A stretch of 64,000 bases of DNA, from NCBI RefSeq assembly GCF_004361855.1, contig NZ_SNWQ01000011.1, forward strand, positions 124,001 through 188,000, given 5' to 3'. A program made the translations under genes and the position numbers. A model generated the notes under the pieces. It did no database searches. It had not been told where the DNA came from and saw only the letters and a list, made by a program, of their open reading frames with translations. Below are positions 48,028 to 56,674 of this stretch, one piece after another (position 1 is the stretch's first letter; every line of letters starts with the position of its first letter). The DNA is from Kribbella caucasensis. Lineage in GTDB: Bacteria > Actinomycetota > Actinomycetes > Propionibacteriales > Kribbellaceae.

Positions 48028-50763
48028 GTGAGGCTGATCCGCAGGCGCCGGCCCGGAGCCGCGCTCTTGGCGGTCGCGGTCCTGTTCGCCCTGTCCGCTT
48101 CGTACGCCGCGGCAGCAGTTCCACCAGACGACGGATCGCAAGCCGCTGCCGCGGAAGAGGTTCCTCCAACGGACGCTGCTGTTTCTGCCGATCCCTCAAC
48201 CTCGCCGGTATCTCTGAGCCGGGGTGGCAGCACGGTCACTGTGTCGCGCACCGCTGACCTCACCCGCCAGATGCTGAACGTGTCCTGGACGGGCATGACT
48301 CCGAGCAATACGGATGCAACCAAATTGCTGGTCGCAGTGATGCAGTGTCGTGGTTACAACCCGGACAGGTCCGACTGCTGGATGGCGGCGCCGATCGGTG
48401 GCAGCGCGTTGACCTTCGTCGGTAGCAGTTACCTGCCGCCGGAAGACTCCCAATGGAAACAGACCCGCCCGGTCACGACCGGCATGCAGTACCGGATTCC
48501 CTTCCGTAAGGTGGACGGCACCTATCACGCGGAGCCGAATGCGAACATCCCTGGCGCCTGGCTGGTGGGCGGTCTGGGGACGAAGCTTCCGTCGGGGTCG
48601 ACGGTCGATGACTACACGCCTGGCAATGTGAACCAGCGCCTTGGTTTCACCCGGTCGAACGGCACCGGCGAGGTGCAGACCTGGGCGAACACCAAGGCCG
48701 ACAACCCGTCCCTCGGTTGCTCGACCACCAGCGGCTGTTCGTTGGTGGTGGTGCCGATCAACCAACACCCATGCCGGACGACGCCGTCCGTGACGCAAAC
48801 CGAGCTCGACCGATGCATCGCAGCGACCGCTTCTCAGAGCAACGCCACAGCGGGTTACTGGCAGCTGCTGGCGAACTGGTACCAGCGATACGTGTTCAAG
48901 ATGTCGTTCGCTCCAGCGGGTACTGCTTGCGAACAGCGTGACGACTCGGCCGAGTTCCTGGGGTCAGAACTGATGGGTGAGGCGATGCGGCGTTGGGTGC
49001 CGGCGCGCTGTCAGCAGTCCAGCCCGGTGGGTCTTGACTACACCCGCGCCTGGGAACCCGAGGCCCGGACTCAGATCGGGCAGACCGACCCGATCGCGCC
49101 GTCCGGCTATGTTGCGGACGCGGCGGTGGTGACTGATCCCTCCCAGGAGCAGTCGGTGAAGACTGCGCGAAAGCCCGCATACGCTCCGATTGGGGTCTCG
49201 GGATTCGCGATCGGCTTCAACTGGGAGAAGAGCGAGGCCGCCGGTGGTGGCCAGGTGACCGACATGAAGTTCAGTCCTCGCTTGGTGGCAAAGCTGCTTA
49301 CCCAGTCGTATCCAGGCAAGTGGAAGTCAGGACTCAGTCCGGTAGTCAATCCGAATGCGCCGACCAACCCTGCGAACATCCTGAAAGACCCGGAGTTCCT
49401 CCAGCTCAACCCCGATGCCGGTCAGTGGACCGGCGAATCCGATGCCGTCGGTACCCAACTGATCATCCCCACGGCGCGGACCGACGTGATGAGGGCGCTG
49501 ACGCAGTGGATCTGGTCGGATCCGTCGGCGAAGGCATTCCTGCAGGGCAAGGCGGACCAGTGGGGGATGACAGTCAACAAGACGTACAGAGGCTGGGAAC
49601 TGCCACGCTACGACTACGACCTGAGAGACGGCTGGGTGCTACCAGCTGGGAGCGACAGCGCATGGGATGGCTTCGCACCACAGCAGATGTGGTCTCAGCC
49701 TTCGACGTCCTGGGCCAACGGTTCGGACGCCCTGATGACAGCCTGGCCGCTGAGCCAGGCCCCCATATCACCCGGTCAGGGGCTCCCTTTCGTGCCGAAG
49801 CGTGATCTCGCCCAGCAGCCCGGCTTCCGGCACATGATCGCGTTGTCGACGACGTCCGAGCTGACGAAGGTGGGCATGCGCACCGCGTCGCTTCAAAACG
49901 TACAGGGCGAGTACGTCGCGCCGAGTGTCGAGAGTATGACCTATGCACTCGACGGCGCCACCCCCGACCAGTCGACTGGGGTGTGGAAGATCGACTACAC
50001 CTCGATGGACAAGCGCGGGTACCCGGGGACGATGATCAGCTACGCCGAGGTGCCGACGACGACGCTGAAGGAGATCGAGGCGAAGCAGTACGCCGACACG
50101 ATCCGCTGGATGTCGACGGATGGGCAGCAGTACGGGCAGGAGTCCGGCCAGCTGGCCGACGGCTACCTCGCGTTGACGGAAACGATGCAGACCCAGGCGT
50201 CCAAGGTGGCCGACGCGGTCGAGAAGCAGACCGGTACTCCGGTGATTCCGCCGAAGAACCAAGACCCGATCGACGACGAAGACGACGAGACGCCAGACGA
50301 CCCGCCCAGCACCCAGGACCCGAACCTGCCTGGCGGCTCGTCGACCACGACGCCGCCCCAGAACGGCGACGACGGCAATGGCAATGGAAACGGGGATGGC
50401 AACGGCGGCGGCAACGGCACGAACCAGCCCGGCGGCACCTCCACCACCGGATCCAACGGCACCGAGAAGCCGGGCAGCACGCCAACGACACCAGGCGCGA
50501 CGCCCACGCCCGGCCAGGGCAAGGCCCCGATCCAGGCCGCCGGCAAAACCAAGCCGGCCTCCTCCGAAACCACTCAAGGCGACTCCCTCGGCTGGCTCTC
50601 CTGGGGCATCCCGGCCCTACTCGTGGCCGGCCTCGCAGCAGGTGTCGCCTCACCCGGCATCCGCCTGATCGCCCAGCCCGACCACCCGGTCCGCCGCGGA
50701 ATAGTTGCCGGCGGCTCCTACGTGGCCAGCCTGGTCCGCCGCGGCCGCCGCCGCAGCGGCTGA
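48028..50763 (+). CDS. 911-residue membrane-anchored exoprotein of the pst locus
   Basis: An exported protein with a signal peptide (about 1-28), a large extracytoplasmic region (about 50-700), an acidic then Gly/Asn/Thr-rich linker (about 760-845) and a C-terminal helix (LGWLSWGIPALLVAGLAAGVA) before an Arg-rich tail. Parts such as GVSGFAIGFNWEK and MKFSPRLVAKLLTQSYPGKW look like a divergent periplasmic-binding fold, but I cannot assign a family. Anchoring matches that of PstS in this locus. GTG 48028 has CTGGAGG 5 nt upstream. pstB follows 33 nt later. Confidence 0.8.
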   Translation: MRLIRRRRPGAALLAVAVLFALSASYAAAAVPPDDGSQAAAAEEVPPTDAAVSADPSTSPVSLSRGGSTVTVSRTADLTRQMLNVSWTGMTPSNTDATKLLVAVMQCRGYNPDRSDCWMAAPIGGSALTFVGSSYLPPEDSQWKQTRPVTTGMQYRIPFRKVDGTYHAEPNANIPGAWLVGGLGTKLPSGSTVDDYTPGNVNQRLGFTRSNGTGEVQTWANTKADNPSLGCSTTSGCSLVVVPINQHPCRTTPSVTQTELDRCIAATASQSNATAGYWQLLANWYQRYVFKMSFAPAGTACEQRDDSAEFLGSELMGEAMRRWVPARCQQSSPVGLDYTRAWEPEARTQIGQTDPIAPSGYVADAAVVTDPSQEQSVKTARKPAYAPIGVSGFAIGFNWEKSEAAGGGQVTDMKFSPRLVAKLLTQSYPGKWKSGLSPVVNPNAPTNPANILKDPEFLQLNPDAGQWTGESDAVGTQLIIPTARTDVMRALTQWIWSDPSAKAFLQGKADQWGMTVNKTYRGWELPRYDYDLRDGWVLPAGSDSAWDGFAPQQMWSQPSTSWANGSDALMTAWPLSQAPISPGQGLPFVPKRDLAQQPGFRHMIALSTTSELTKVGMRTASLQNVQGEYVAPSVESMTYALDGATPDQSTGVWKIDYTSMDKRGYPGTMISYAEVPTTTLKEIEAKQYADTIRWMSTDGQQYGQESGQLADGYLALTETMQTQASKVADAVEKQTGTPVIPPKNQDPIDDEDDETPDDPPSTQDPNLPGGSSTTTPPQNGDDGNGNGNGDGNGGGNGTNQPGGTSTTGSNGTEKPGSTPTTPGATPTPGQGKAPIQAAGKTKPASSETTQGDSLGWLSWGIPALLVAGLAAGVASPGIRLIAQPDHPVRRGIVAGGSYVASLVRRGRRRSG

Positions 50764-50796
50764 CCAGACTCCGATTCGACCGGAAGGACCTGCTTG

Positions 50797-51642
50797 ATGA
50801 CGTCCGTACTGCCTGCTGTCCCGACCGCGGCGGAGGATGAGACCGCTGTACTGCCGCCCGTCAGTGGCGGCAGTTTGCTGGAGAGCGAGAGGGTGGCCGC
50901 CTGGTTCGGTAGCAGGAAGGTGCTCGAGGACATCTCGTTGCGGATGGAGTCGGGGCAGGTGACGGCGCTGATCGGGCCGTCTGGGTGTGGGAAGTCGACC
51001 TTCCTGCGGATCCTGAACCGGATGCACGAGCTGGTGCCGAGTGCGTCGCTGGCCGGCAAGGTGCTGCTCGACGGCGACGACATCTACGAGCCGGAGCGGC
51101 GGATCACCGACACCCGGAAGCGGATCGGCATGGTGTTCCAGAAGCCGAACCCGTTCCCGGCGATGAGCATCTCCGAGAACGTCACGGCCGGGCTGAAGCT
51201 GACCGGTACCCGGGTCGGCGGCAGCGAGAAGCGCGAGCTGATCGAGGAGTGCCTGACCAAGGCGGGGCTGTGGAAGGAAGTCCGCGACCGGCTCGGCCAG
51301 CCCGGTGGGGCCTTGTCGGGTGGTCAGCAGCAGCGGCTCTGCATCGCCCGGTCGCTGGCGGTCCGGCCGGACGTGCTGCTGATGGACGAGCCGTGCTCGG
51401 CGCTCGACCCGACCTCGACCCGGCGGATCGAGGAGACCATCCACGAACTCCGCCGTGAGGTGACCATCGTGATCGTCACGCACAACATGCAACAGGCCGC
51501 GCGGGTTTCGCAGAGCTGCGCGTTCTTTCTGGCCGAGCAAGGCACGCCCGGTGTGATCGTCGAGGCGGGGCCGACCGCGCAGATCTTCTCCACGCCGGAG
51601 GATCCGCGCACGGCCGACTACGTGGAAGGACGGTTCGGATGA
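50797..51642 (+). CDS. pstB: Phosphate ABC transporter ATPase PstB
   Basis: A 281-residue ABC ATPase. Walker A is GPSGCGKSTFLR, the Q loop lies in MVFQKPNPFP (diagnostic of PstB), the signature is LSGGQQQRLCIARSL and Walker B is VLLMDEPCSALDP, with the H-loop in VTHNMQQA. A 25-residue N-terminal extension is unusual. ATG 50797 has GGAAGGA 8 nt upstream. It serves PstC/PstA, whose genes lie in the upstream transcript. The transglycosylase gene overlaps its stop. Confidence 0.93.
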   Translation: MTSVLPAVPTAAEDETAVLPPVSGGSLLESERVAAWFGSRKVLEDISLRMESGQVTALIGPSGCGKSTFLRILNRMHELVPSASLAGKVLLDGDDIYEPERRITDTRKRIGMVFQKPNPFPAMSISENVTAGLKLTGTRVGGSEKRELIEECLTKAGLWKEVRDRLGQPGGALSGGQQQRLCIARSLAVRPDVLLMDEPCSALDPTSTRRIEETIHELRREVTIVIVTHNMQQAARVSQSCAFFLAEQGTPGVIVEAGPTAQIFSTPEDPRTADYVEGRFG

Positions 51643-53009
51643 ACCCGGAGTGGACGCCGGAGCCAACCGCACAGCCAACCCCTGCACCGAAGCCGAAGGC
51701 GTTCGGAGCGGGAGACGCCTGGCGGGTCAAGGTGGTCGCGGGCTGGGCCCTGCTGGCTCCGGTCGGCGCGATGGTGCTGGTCGTCGCGATCAGCGGCAGC
51801 GGTTCGGCGAACCAGTTCGTGGTCGATTCACGAGCGATCGCGCAGCCGCGGCTCGACTCGGTGTTCGACGACCTCGCGAACGACGTACCGAACCTGCCCG
51901 GCGTGGACGGCAGCCTCGGTACCGAGAAGCGCTCCTCGATCGAGGTCCCGATCACCGGTACGACGGACGGCAAACCTCATCCGCCTGGTACCCCGGTCGG
52001 CCCGAACACGGCGGGGATCCCCGGCACCGTGCTCGCGGCGTACCAGAAGGCGGCGAACGACGTGACCGCCGCGAACCCGGGCTGCGGGATCACCTGGCCG
52101 TTGCTGGCCGGGATCGGCAAGGTCGAGTCGTCGCACGCGTCCGGTGGCCGGGTCGATGCCGCAGGCAACACCCGCGGGCAGATCCTCGGTCCGGTGCTCG
52201 ACGGTGGTCCGGGGATGGCCGCGATCAGTGACACCGATCAGGGGCAATTCGACGGGAACACCCAGTGGGATCGGGCGGTCGGGCCGATGCAGTTCATTCC
52301 GGGGAGCTGGCAGGCGTTTGGTGCCGACGGCAACGGTGATGGGCTGAAGAACCCCCACAACATCTTCGACGCGTCCCGCGCGGCGGCGGAGTACCTGTGC
52401 TCGGGTGGTTCGAACCTCCGCGATCCGCAAGGCCTGGTGCAGGCGGTACTCCGGTACAACCACTCGATGGACTACGTGTCCACGGTGCTGCGCTGGATGC
52501 AGACCTACAGCCAGTCCACCGCGACGCTGCCGGACGGCGACGGCGTCATCCCCCCGGCGTCCGACGACGATGGGAACGTCAAGAAGGGTGGCGACCCGGA
52601 GCAGGAGATCAAGCCAACGCCGGGTCTCACTCCCACGCCGATTTCTACGCTGGTGGTGCCGACCCCGACGCCGACCCTGGCTCCGGGAACCACCCGCCCG
52701 ACCGTCACCCCGCCGGGTCTGGTCCTGACGACACCCACCCCGTCGACCAAGCCGCCCTGGTTGCCGCCGACCACGCAGCAGCCGCCGACAACCAAGCCTT
52801 CGCCCACGCTGAACCCCTACACCCCGACCCCGACGGTCACGACGCCGACCCCGGACCCGGTGACACCGACCCCCACCCCGACGCCCGACCCGGAGACCCC
52901 GACCCCGACACCCACGCCGGACCCGGAGACCCCGACCCCCAGCGACAACCCGGCCACCGACACCCCGGCAACGCAGGCCCCGGTCAACCCGGAGACGACG
53001 ACGCCTTAG
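51639..53009 (+). CDS. Membrane-anchored lytic transglycosylase
   Basis: A 456-residue protein with a Pro-rich cytoplasmic N-terminus, one helix (about 30-52) and an extracytoplasmic lytic murein transglycosylase domain (SLT_2/MltB-like, about 120-305). The catalytic Glu is in GIGKVESSHA and the family segment VGPMQFIPGSWQAFG is present. The last 140 residues are a Pro/Thr linker. Its ATG overlaps the pstB stop (ATGA), so it is co-expressed with phosphate transport, perhaps opening wall space for the anchored binding proteins (inference). Confidence 0.88.
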   Translation: MNPEWTPEPTAQPTPAPKPKAFGAGDAWRVKVVAGWALLAPVGAMVLVVAISGSGSANQFVVDSRAIAQPRLDSVFDDLANDVPNLPGVDGSLGTEKRSSIEVPITGTTDGKPHPPGTPVGPNTAGIPGTVLAAYQKAANDVTAANPGCGITWPLLAGIGKVESSHASGGRVDAAGNTRGQILGPVLDGGPGMAAISDTDQGQFDGNTQWDRAVGPMQFIPGSWQAFGADGNGDGLKNPHNIFDASRAAAEYLCSGGSNLRDPQGLVQAVLRYNHSMDYVSTVLRWMQTYSQSTATLPDGDGVIPPASDDDGNVKKGGDPEQEIKPTPGLTPTPISTLVVPTPTPTLAPGTTRPTVTPPGLVLTTPTPSTKPPWLPPTTQQPPTTKPSPTLNPYTPTPTVTTPTPDPVTPTPTPTPDPETPTPTPTPDPETPTPSDNPATDTPATQAPVNPETTTP

Positions 53010-53060
53010 CCCCGCCGACGGAATCTGGGCTCCGGCAACCCTCTCCGCGCCCGGCCCTGT

Positions 53061-53083
53061 CAGAGCTCAGGGGCCTAGCTCTG
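53061..53083. terminator. Possible bidirectional hairpin between convergent genes
   Basis: CAGAGCT and AGCTCTG, 7-bp arms with a 9-nt loop, overlapping the stop of the DUF849 gene and 51 nt after the transglycosylase stop. Confidence 0.35.
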
Positions 53084-53782
53084 CTGCGCCAGCGTGACGA
53101 GTTCGGCGTTGCCTGTGATGGGTTCGCCGGTAGGCCCGGTCAGCATGTCCTCCAGGCCGGCGCGGAGTCCGTAACCCTGCGCGCGGGCCCACCGGAGTAC
53201 CGGCCACGCCCATTCGTTCTCGCCATGGACCACGAGGTCGAACCCGTCGGGCAGCTCGGCCAACGTCGCGCGGGCTGCCTCGATGCCGGTGGCGCCGGGC
53301 GAGATACCGGGCAACGCCTCGATCAGCACCCGCACCACCGGACCCGACCAGCTGACGAACTTGCGCGCCGCATCAGGGGTGAACAGACCCGCCTCGATCC
53401 CGATACCCCGCTCGAGCAGCAGGTCCGCGACCTGTTCGGCGCCGTCCTCGTGGAAGTTGACGCTGGCGAAGTCCGGCCCGGCCGCCCATTCCCGCAGTAC
53501 GCCGAGTCGGGCGGCCAGCTCCGGAACAATCTCCTCGCGAGTGGCAACCCCGAGTGGAAGCCCAGGACAGCGCGCCCGGACTGCGGCCACGGCGGGCTCG
53601 ACATCGGACCACAGCAAACTCTCCCGCCCGTCCGCACCCCGCGGATGGAAGCGCACAGCCCCCGCCCCCGCCGCCTGCGCCGCAAACGCCGCCTCGGCAA
53701 GCTCATCAGGCGCGATCGGTACTCCGGGATGGTTGGCCCGCGTGCGATCCCCGTTCAAGCACGCCTTCAGTAACTGCTTCAC
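53075..53782 (-). CDS. DUF849 (BKACE) family protein
   Basis: A 235-residue TIM-barrel protein of the 3-keto-5-aminohexanoate cleavage enzyme family, which condenses a beta-keto acid with acetyl-CoA using zinc. The family opening LKACLNGDRTRANHPGVP is clear. The zinc-binding HxH pair, however, reads Arg44-Phe45-His46 (GAVRFHPRGADGRESL), and the protein is shorter than the 270-310 residues usual for the family. Activity is therefore uncertain. I start at GTG 53782; a TTG at 53827 would add an unconserved leader. Confidence 0.78.
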   Translation of the reverse strand: MKQLLKACLNGDRTRANHPGVPIAPDELAEAAFAAQAAGAGAVRFHPRGADGRESLLWSDVEPAVAAVRARCPGLPLGVATREEIVPELAARLGVLREWAAGPDFASVNFHEDGAEQVADLLLERGIGIEAGLFTPDAARKFVSWSGPVVRVLIEALPGISPGATGIEAARATLAELPDGFDLVVHGENEWAWPVLRWARAQGYGLRAGLEDMLTGPTGEPITGNAELVTLAQQS

Positions 53783-53840
53783 CGGTGCAACACTGCCAGA
53801 CCCGACGAACCAGAGCGCTGCCAACAACTAATGGTGCATC

Positions 53841-53895
53841 GAGTCGTGGAAAACCGGCCCGGGAAACAGATTCCCCACCCCCAAATCCACGACTC
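53841..53895. repeat. Long-loop inverted repeat in a gene-free gap
   Basis: GAGTCGTGGA (53841-53850) and TCCACGACTC (53886-53895) are exact reverse complements 35 nt apart. The 276-base gap 53783-54058 is C-rich on this strand and holds no convincing gene; short frames there are not supported. Confidence 0.5.
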
Positions 53896-54058
53896 AACAC
53901 CCCCGGTACCGCGAAACCCCCGCCAACGCCGAAGCGCGGTAACGAATTGCCACATGGCGACCAAAAATCACCGTCCAACGTCCCCGGACCCCATCGGTCT
54001 CATCCGGCGCCGAACCAATTGCGCCCGGCCCGCCGAGCCACCCGCTCCCGCCGCGGAG

Positions 54059-55234
54059 TCAACTCTGAGCCGCTATCGCCGCGCGGATTTCGCTGGCCGG
54101 ATCGTCCTCGTGGTAGACGCGTTCGTCCGGTTCGATGTTGTCCAGAAAGCGTTGATACGTAAGGGCTCCCAGCAGGCGGGCGATCACGGTGATCGGGCGG
54201 AGCGCACGTTCGGGGCGGCTGTCCGGCAGACACGAACGCCAAGCGTCCAGCCAGATGGAGACGGCGTGATCCTGTTTCTCGACGGGTAGCCAGCCGCGGA
54301 GGCGCTCGATATCGGTGGCGGGGTGGCCCAGATAGCTGTCGGCCCAGTCGACGATGAGGCGGTTCGTCCCGTCCGATCGCCAGTTGCCTGGATGGAAGTC
54401 GCCGTGCACCAGCGTGTTCGGCAGGCCGGCCGACTCCAGCTCGGCGATGACTTCGGGTAACTCGTCCATCAACATGCGAGCTTGGGTCAGCTCCGTTGCC
54501 GACAACTTGCGGCCGGCCTCACCAGCCAGCAGGCCGTCGAGTTCCGCCGGTAGATCGCGAGGCAGCATGCGAGGAACATCTTCGAGCTCCTCACCGGCAA
54601 GACCTGCTTGTACTGCGACCCAGCGGGTGACGACGTCTTCTACCGTCGCCCGATCCGGCTGCCAGCAGTCGATTCCGGGTGCGTGCGCTAGTAGGGACCA
54701 GCCGCGTTCGTGGTCGACGGCGAGCACCGTCGGCGCCAGCGCCGCGTCGTATTGGTGGACGCGGCGGATCACGGCGCCGTCGACCGTGCAGAAGCGGCAG
54801 GTTGCCTTGGCCCAGGCGCCGGGGAAGCGGATCAGGCAGGAGAGGTTCCACGTCTTCACCTGGGTCGGGGTGAGCGGCCCGAGGTGGCTGGTGGCCCAGT
54901 CGATCAGGCGTTGCGGGCCGTCGACTTCGGCCCAGGTTGCGCGGAGTGGGTGCGGCTTGATCACCGCAGACCAGTCGGGGGAGGGCGTGGGATCGAGTAC
55001 GCCGGGTCTCGGTTCGCCGGCGGCCTGGACGTGGTAGACGACGCGGCCGCCGCGACCGATCTCGTGCTCGTCGGCGTGCACGAGTCGCAGCACGACGACC
55101 GGCGTACCGAGGAGGGCTTCGAGTGGTGTCGTCACGGACTCGATCTCGTTCCACCACGGGATGTCGACCTCGAAGACCGGTGCCTTGCCCAGGTACCGGT
55201 CGCCGAGGCTGACCAATGCCTCCACTGACCTCAT
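54059..55234 (-). CDS. Aminoglycoside-phosphotransferase-fold (APH) protein
   Basis: A 391-residue protein. The C-terminal kinase-like fold has the Brenner motif LVHGDFHPGNWRSDG and the metal-binding Asp in IVDWADSYLGHPATD. The N-terminal 130 residues (VVVLRLVHADEHEIGRGGRV onward) form a separate, uncharacterised domain. It starts 13 nt after the tyrS stop and is probably co-transcribed with it. Substrates in this fold range from aminoglycosides to choline and homoserine; resistance cannot be inferred. Confidence 0.83.
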   Translation of the reverse strand: MRSVEALVSLGDRYLGKAPVFEVDIPWWNEIESVTTPLEALLGTPVVVLRLVHADEHEIGRGGRVVYHVQAAGEPRPGVLDPTPSPDWSAVIKPHPLRATWAEVDGPQRLIDWATSHLGPLTPTQVKTWNLSCLIRFPGAWAKATCRFCTVDGAVIRRVHQYDAALAPTVLAVDHERGWSLLAHAPGIDCWQPDRATVEDVVTRWVAVQAGLAGEELEDVPRMLPRDLPAELDGLLAGEAGRKLSATELTQARMLMDELPEVIAELESAGLPNTLVHGDFHPGNWRSDGTNRLIVDWADSYLGHPATDIERLRGWLPVEKQDHAVSIWLDAWRSCLPDSRPERALRPITVIARLLGALTYQRFLDNIEPDERVYHEDDPASEIRAAIAAQS

Positions 55235-55247
55235 GCCCGCACCCCCG

Positions 55248-56444
55248 TCAGCGGCACTTGATCCGGTGCCAAGTGCGTCGTCCTGATCTCAGCACTACGC
55301 CGCCGTCGACGCGAACGGTTTGTTCCGCGTCGGTCACCTTCGTACCGTCGATCGAGACCGCGCCCTGACGGATCAGTCGGCGCAGGTCGGACTTGCTGTC
55401 CGCCGGTCGCGCCGCCTGGAGCAGATCCAGCACGTTTGCAGTCGGCGAGTCGAGCAGCACTTCTGGCATGTCCGCCGGCTCGTTCCGTTCGGAGAAGATC
55501 CGAGTGAAGGCATCCAGTTCGGCCTTCGCGGTGCCGGCACCGTGGTACCGGGTGACGACGGCAGCCGCGAGCCGGAGCTTGGCGTCCCGCGCGGCCGGTC
55601 CACCGTGGGCCGCGGAGCTGCCGAGCCCGGCGACGGTGTCCAGCGGGAGTTCGGTGTAGACGCGGGCGTACGTCTCCACCAGCGAGTCCGGCAGACTCAT
55701 CACCTTGCCGAACTTGTCTCGCGGTGTGTCTGTCAGCGCGATGTAGTTGTTCAGCGACTTCGATTGCTTCGGCCCGCCGTCGATCCCGGGCGTGATCATG
55801 GTGGTGATGACGACCTGCGGGTCCGCGCCCAGCCGTTGCTGGAAGTGCCGGCCGAGTTGCTCGTTGAACAGCTGGTCCGACCCGACAATGGTCAGGTCGC
55901 TGCCGATCGCGAAACTGTCGTAGCCCTGCAGCACCGGGTAGATCAGTTCGTGCAACGCGATCTCCCGGCCCGCGTCGATCCTGGCGCGGAACATGTCCCG
56001 CGCCATCAGTTGCGCATGCGTGACCTGACTGAACAACCCGAGCAACTCGGCGACATCCATCGTGCCGAACCACTCGGAGTTCCGGCGTACTTCGAACACG
56101 TCCGGCTCGGTCCGCAGTACGAGCGAAACCTGGTCGAGGAACGCGGCCGCATTGGCCTCGATCTCCTCCGGCGAAAGCATGGGCCGGGTCTCACTCCGCC
56201 CGGTCGGGTCGCCGATCCGGGTGGTCAGGTCGCCGAGCAGGAACACCACCCGGTGGCCGAGATCCTGCAGCGCGCGCATCATCCACAGGTTCACCGCATG
56301 CCCGAGATGCAGGTGTGGTGCGGTGCAGTCCACGCCGTACTTGATCCGCAATCGGCGACCGGATCTCAGCCGGTCGAGCAGATCGTCCTCGCCGATGATG
56401 GCGTCGGTAGTTCGCCGTAGCCGTTGGAGCACTGCGTGGGTCAT
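55248..56444 (-). CDS. tyrS: Tyrosyl-tRNA synthetase
   Basis: A class I aminoacyl-tRNA synthetase of 398 residues. The HIGH-type motif is APHLHLGHAVNL, the KMSKS-type motif is GPKQSKSLNNY, and an S4-like RNA-binding domain forms the C-terminus (RRLIRQGAVSIDGTKV). The KQSKS form and GVDCTAPHLHLGH place it nearer the TyrZ-type subgroup, so a second tyrS may exist elsewhere. ATG 56444 has GAGAGGA 8 nt upstream, and that site can pair in a hairpin. A structured leader with a peptide precedes it. Confidence 0.9.
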   Translation of the reverse strand: MTHAVLQRLRRTTDAIIGEDDLLDRLRSGRRLRIKYGVDCTAPHLHLGHAVNLWMMRALQDLGHRVVFLLGDLTTRIGDPTGRSETRPMLSPEEIEANAAAFLDQVSLVLRTEPDVFEVRRNSEWFGTMDVAELLGLFSQVTHAQLMARDMFRARIDAGREIALHELIYPVLQGYDSFAIGSDLTIVGSDQLFNEQLGRHFQQRLGADPQVVITTMITPGIDGGPKQSKSLNNYIALTDTPRDKFGKVMSLPDSLVETYARVYTELPLDTVAGLGSSAAHGGPAARDAKLRLAAAVVTRYHGAGTAKAELDAFTRIFSERNEPADMPEVLLDSPTANVLDLLQAARPADSKSDLRRLIRQGAVSIDGTKVTDAEQTVRVDGGVVLRSGRRTWHRIKCR

Positions 56445-56453
56445 TGGAACGTC

Positions 56454-56592
56454 CTCTCGAAAGACAGCACGAGAGACGTGCGAGCCTCCCGGCAACGGAA
56501 AGAGGCAGGAACCGGAAGTGGTTCCTGCCTCGGAGGCTCTGGGTGTGAAGCGCCATTGGGTACTACGAACTACCGGCTCCTCCCAGAGCCGG
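56454..56592 (-). promoter_or_regulatory. Structured attenuator-like leader of tyrS
   Basis: Reading on the reverse strand, several pairings compete: 56586-56592 with 56573-56579 (7 bp); 56582-56590 with 56535-56543 (9 bp); 56520-56531 with 56502-56513 (12 bp, then TTT, terminator-like); 56532-56539 with 56482-56489 (8 bp); and 56470-56475 with 56454-56459, which hides the ribosome binding site. Pairs share bases, so they exclude one another, as in attenuators. The mechanism (peptide or tRNA sensing) is not proven. Confidence 0.7.
56502..56531 (-). terminator. Terminator-like hairpin in the tyrS leader
   Basis: A perfect 12-bp stem (GAGGCAGGAACC with GGTTCCTGCCTC), 6-nt loop, followed on the reverse strand by TTTCC. 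It lies 57 nt before the tyrS start, so it would stop transcription before the gene unless relieved. Confidence 0.65.
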
Positions 56593-56616
56593 CAGATACA
56601 CCACTCGCTGCTTCAT
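56563..56616 (-). CDS. Putative 17-residue tyrS leader peptide
   Basis: ATG at 56616 to TAG at 56563 encodes MKQRVVYLPALGGAGSS, with one Tyr codon (TAT, 56596-56598). TAGCCT at 56626-56631 on the reverse strand would start the mRNA close to this ATG. A ribosome paused at the Tyr codon would cover 56582-56590, one arm of the 9-bp pairing in the leader. Only one Tyr codon is present, so the case is suggestive rather than strong. Confidence 0.45.
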   Translation of the reverse strand: MKQRVVYLPALGGAGSS

Positions 56617-56661
56617 CACGTCTTCAGGCTAGCAGCCCTCACGGCCAATCTGCCCACCGTT

Positions 56662-56667
56662 TAGGCT
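56662..56667 (+). promoter_or_regulatory. -10 box for a leaderless idi transcript
   Basis: TAGGCT is followed by 7 nt and then the GTG at 56675. It faces away from the tyrS leader promoter 31 nt away. Confidence 0.55.
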
Positions 56668-56674
56668 CAGGCGG

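Noticed and set aside
53706..53978. A 90-codon minus-strand frame in the gap between the DUF849 and APH genes
   Set aside because: No ribosome binding site, no recognisable domain, and it overlaps the start of the DUF849 gene on the same strand.
56454..56592. A classical T-box riboswitch in the tyrS leader
   Set aside because: I could not find the conserved T-box antiterminator sequence in the expected place downstream of a specifier loop, so I describe it as attenuator-like and leave an atypical T-box open.
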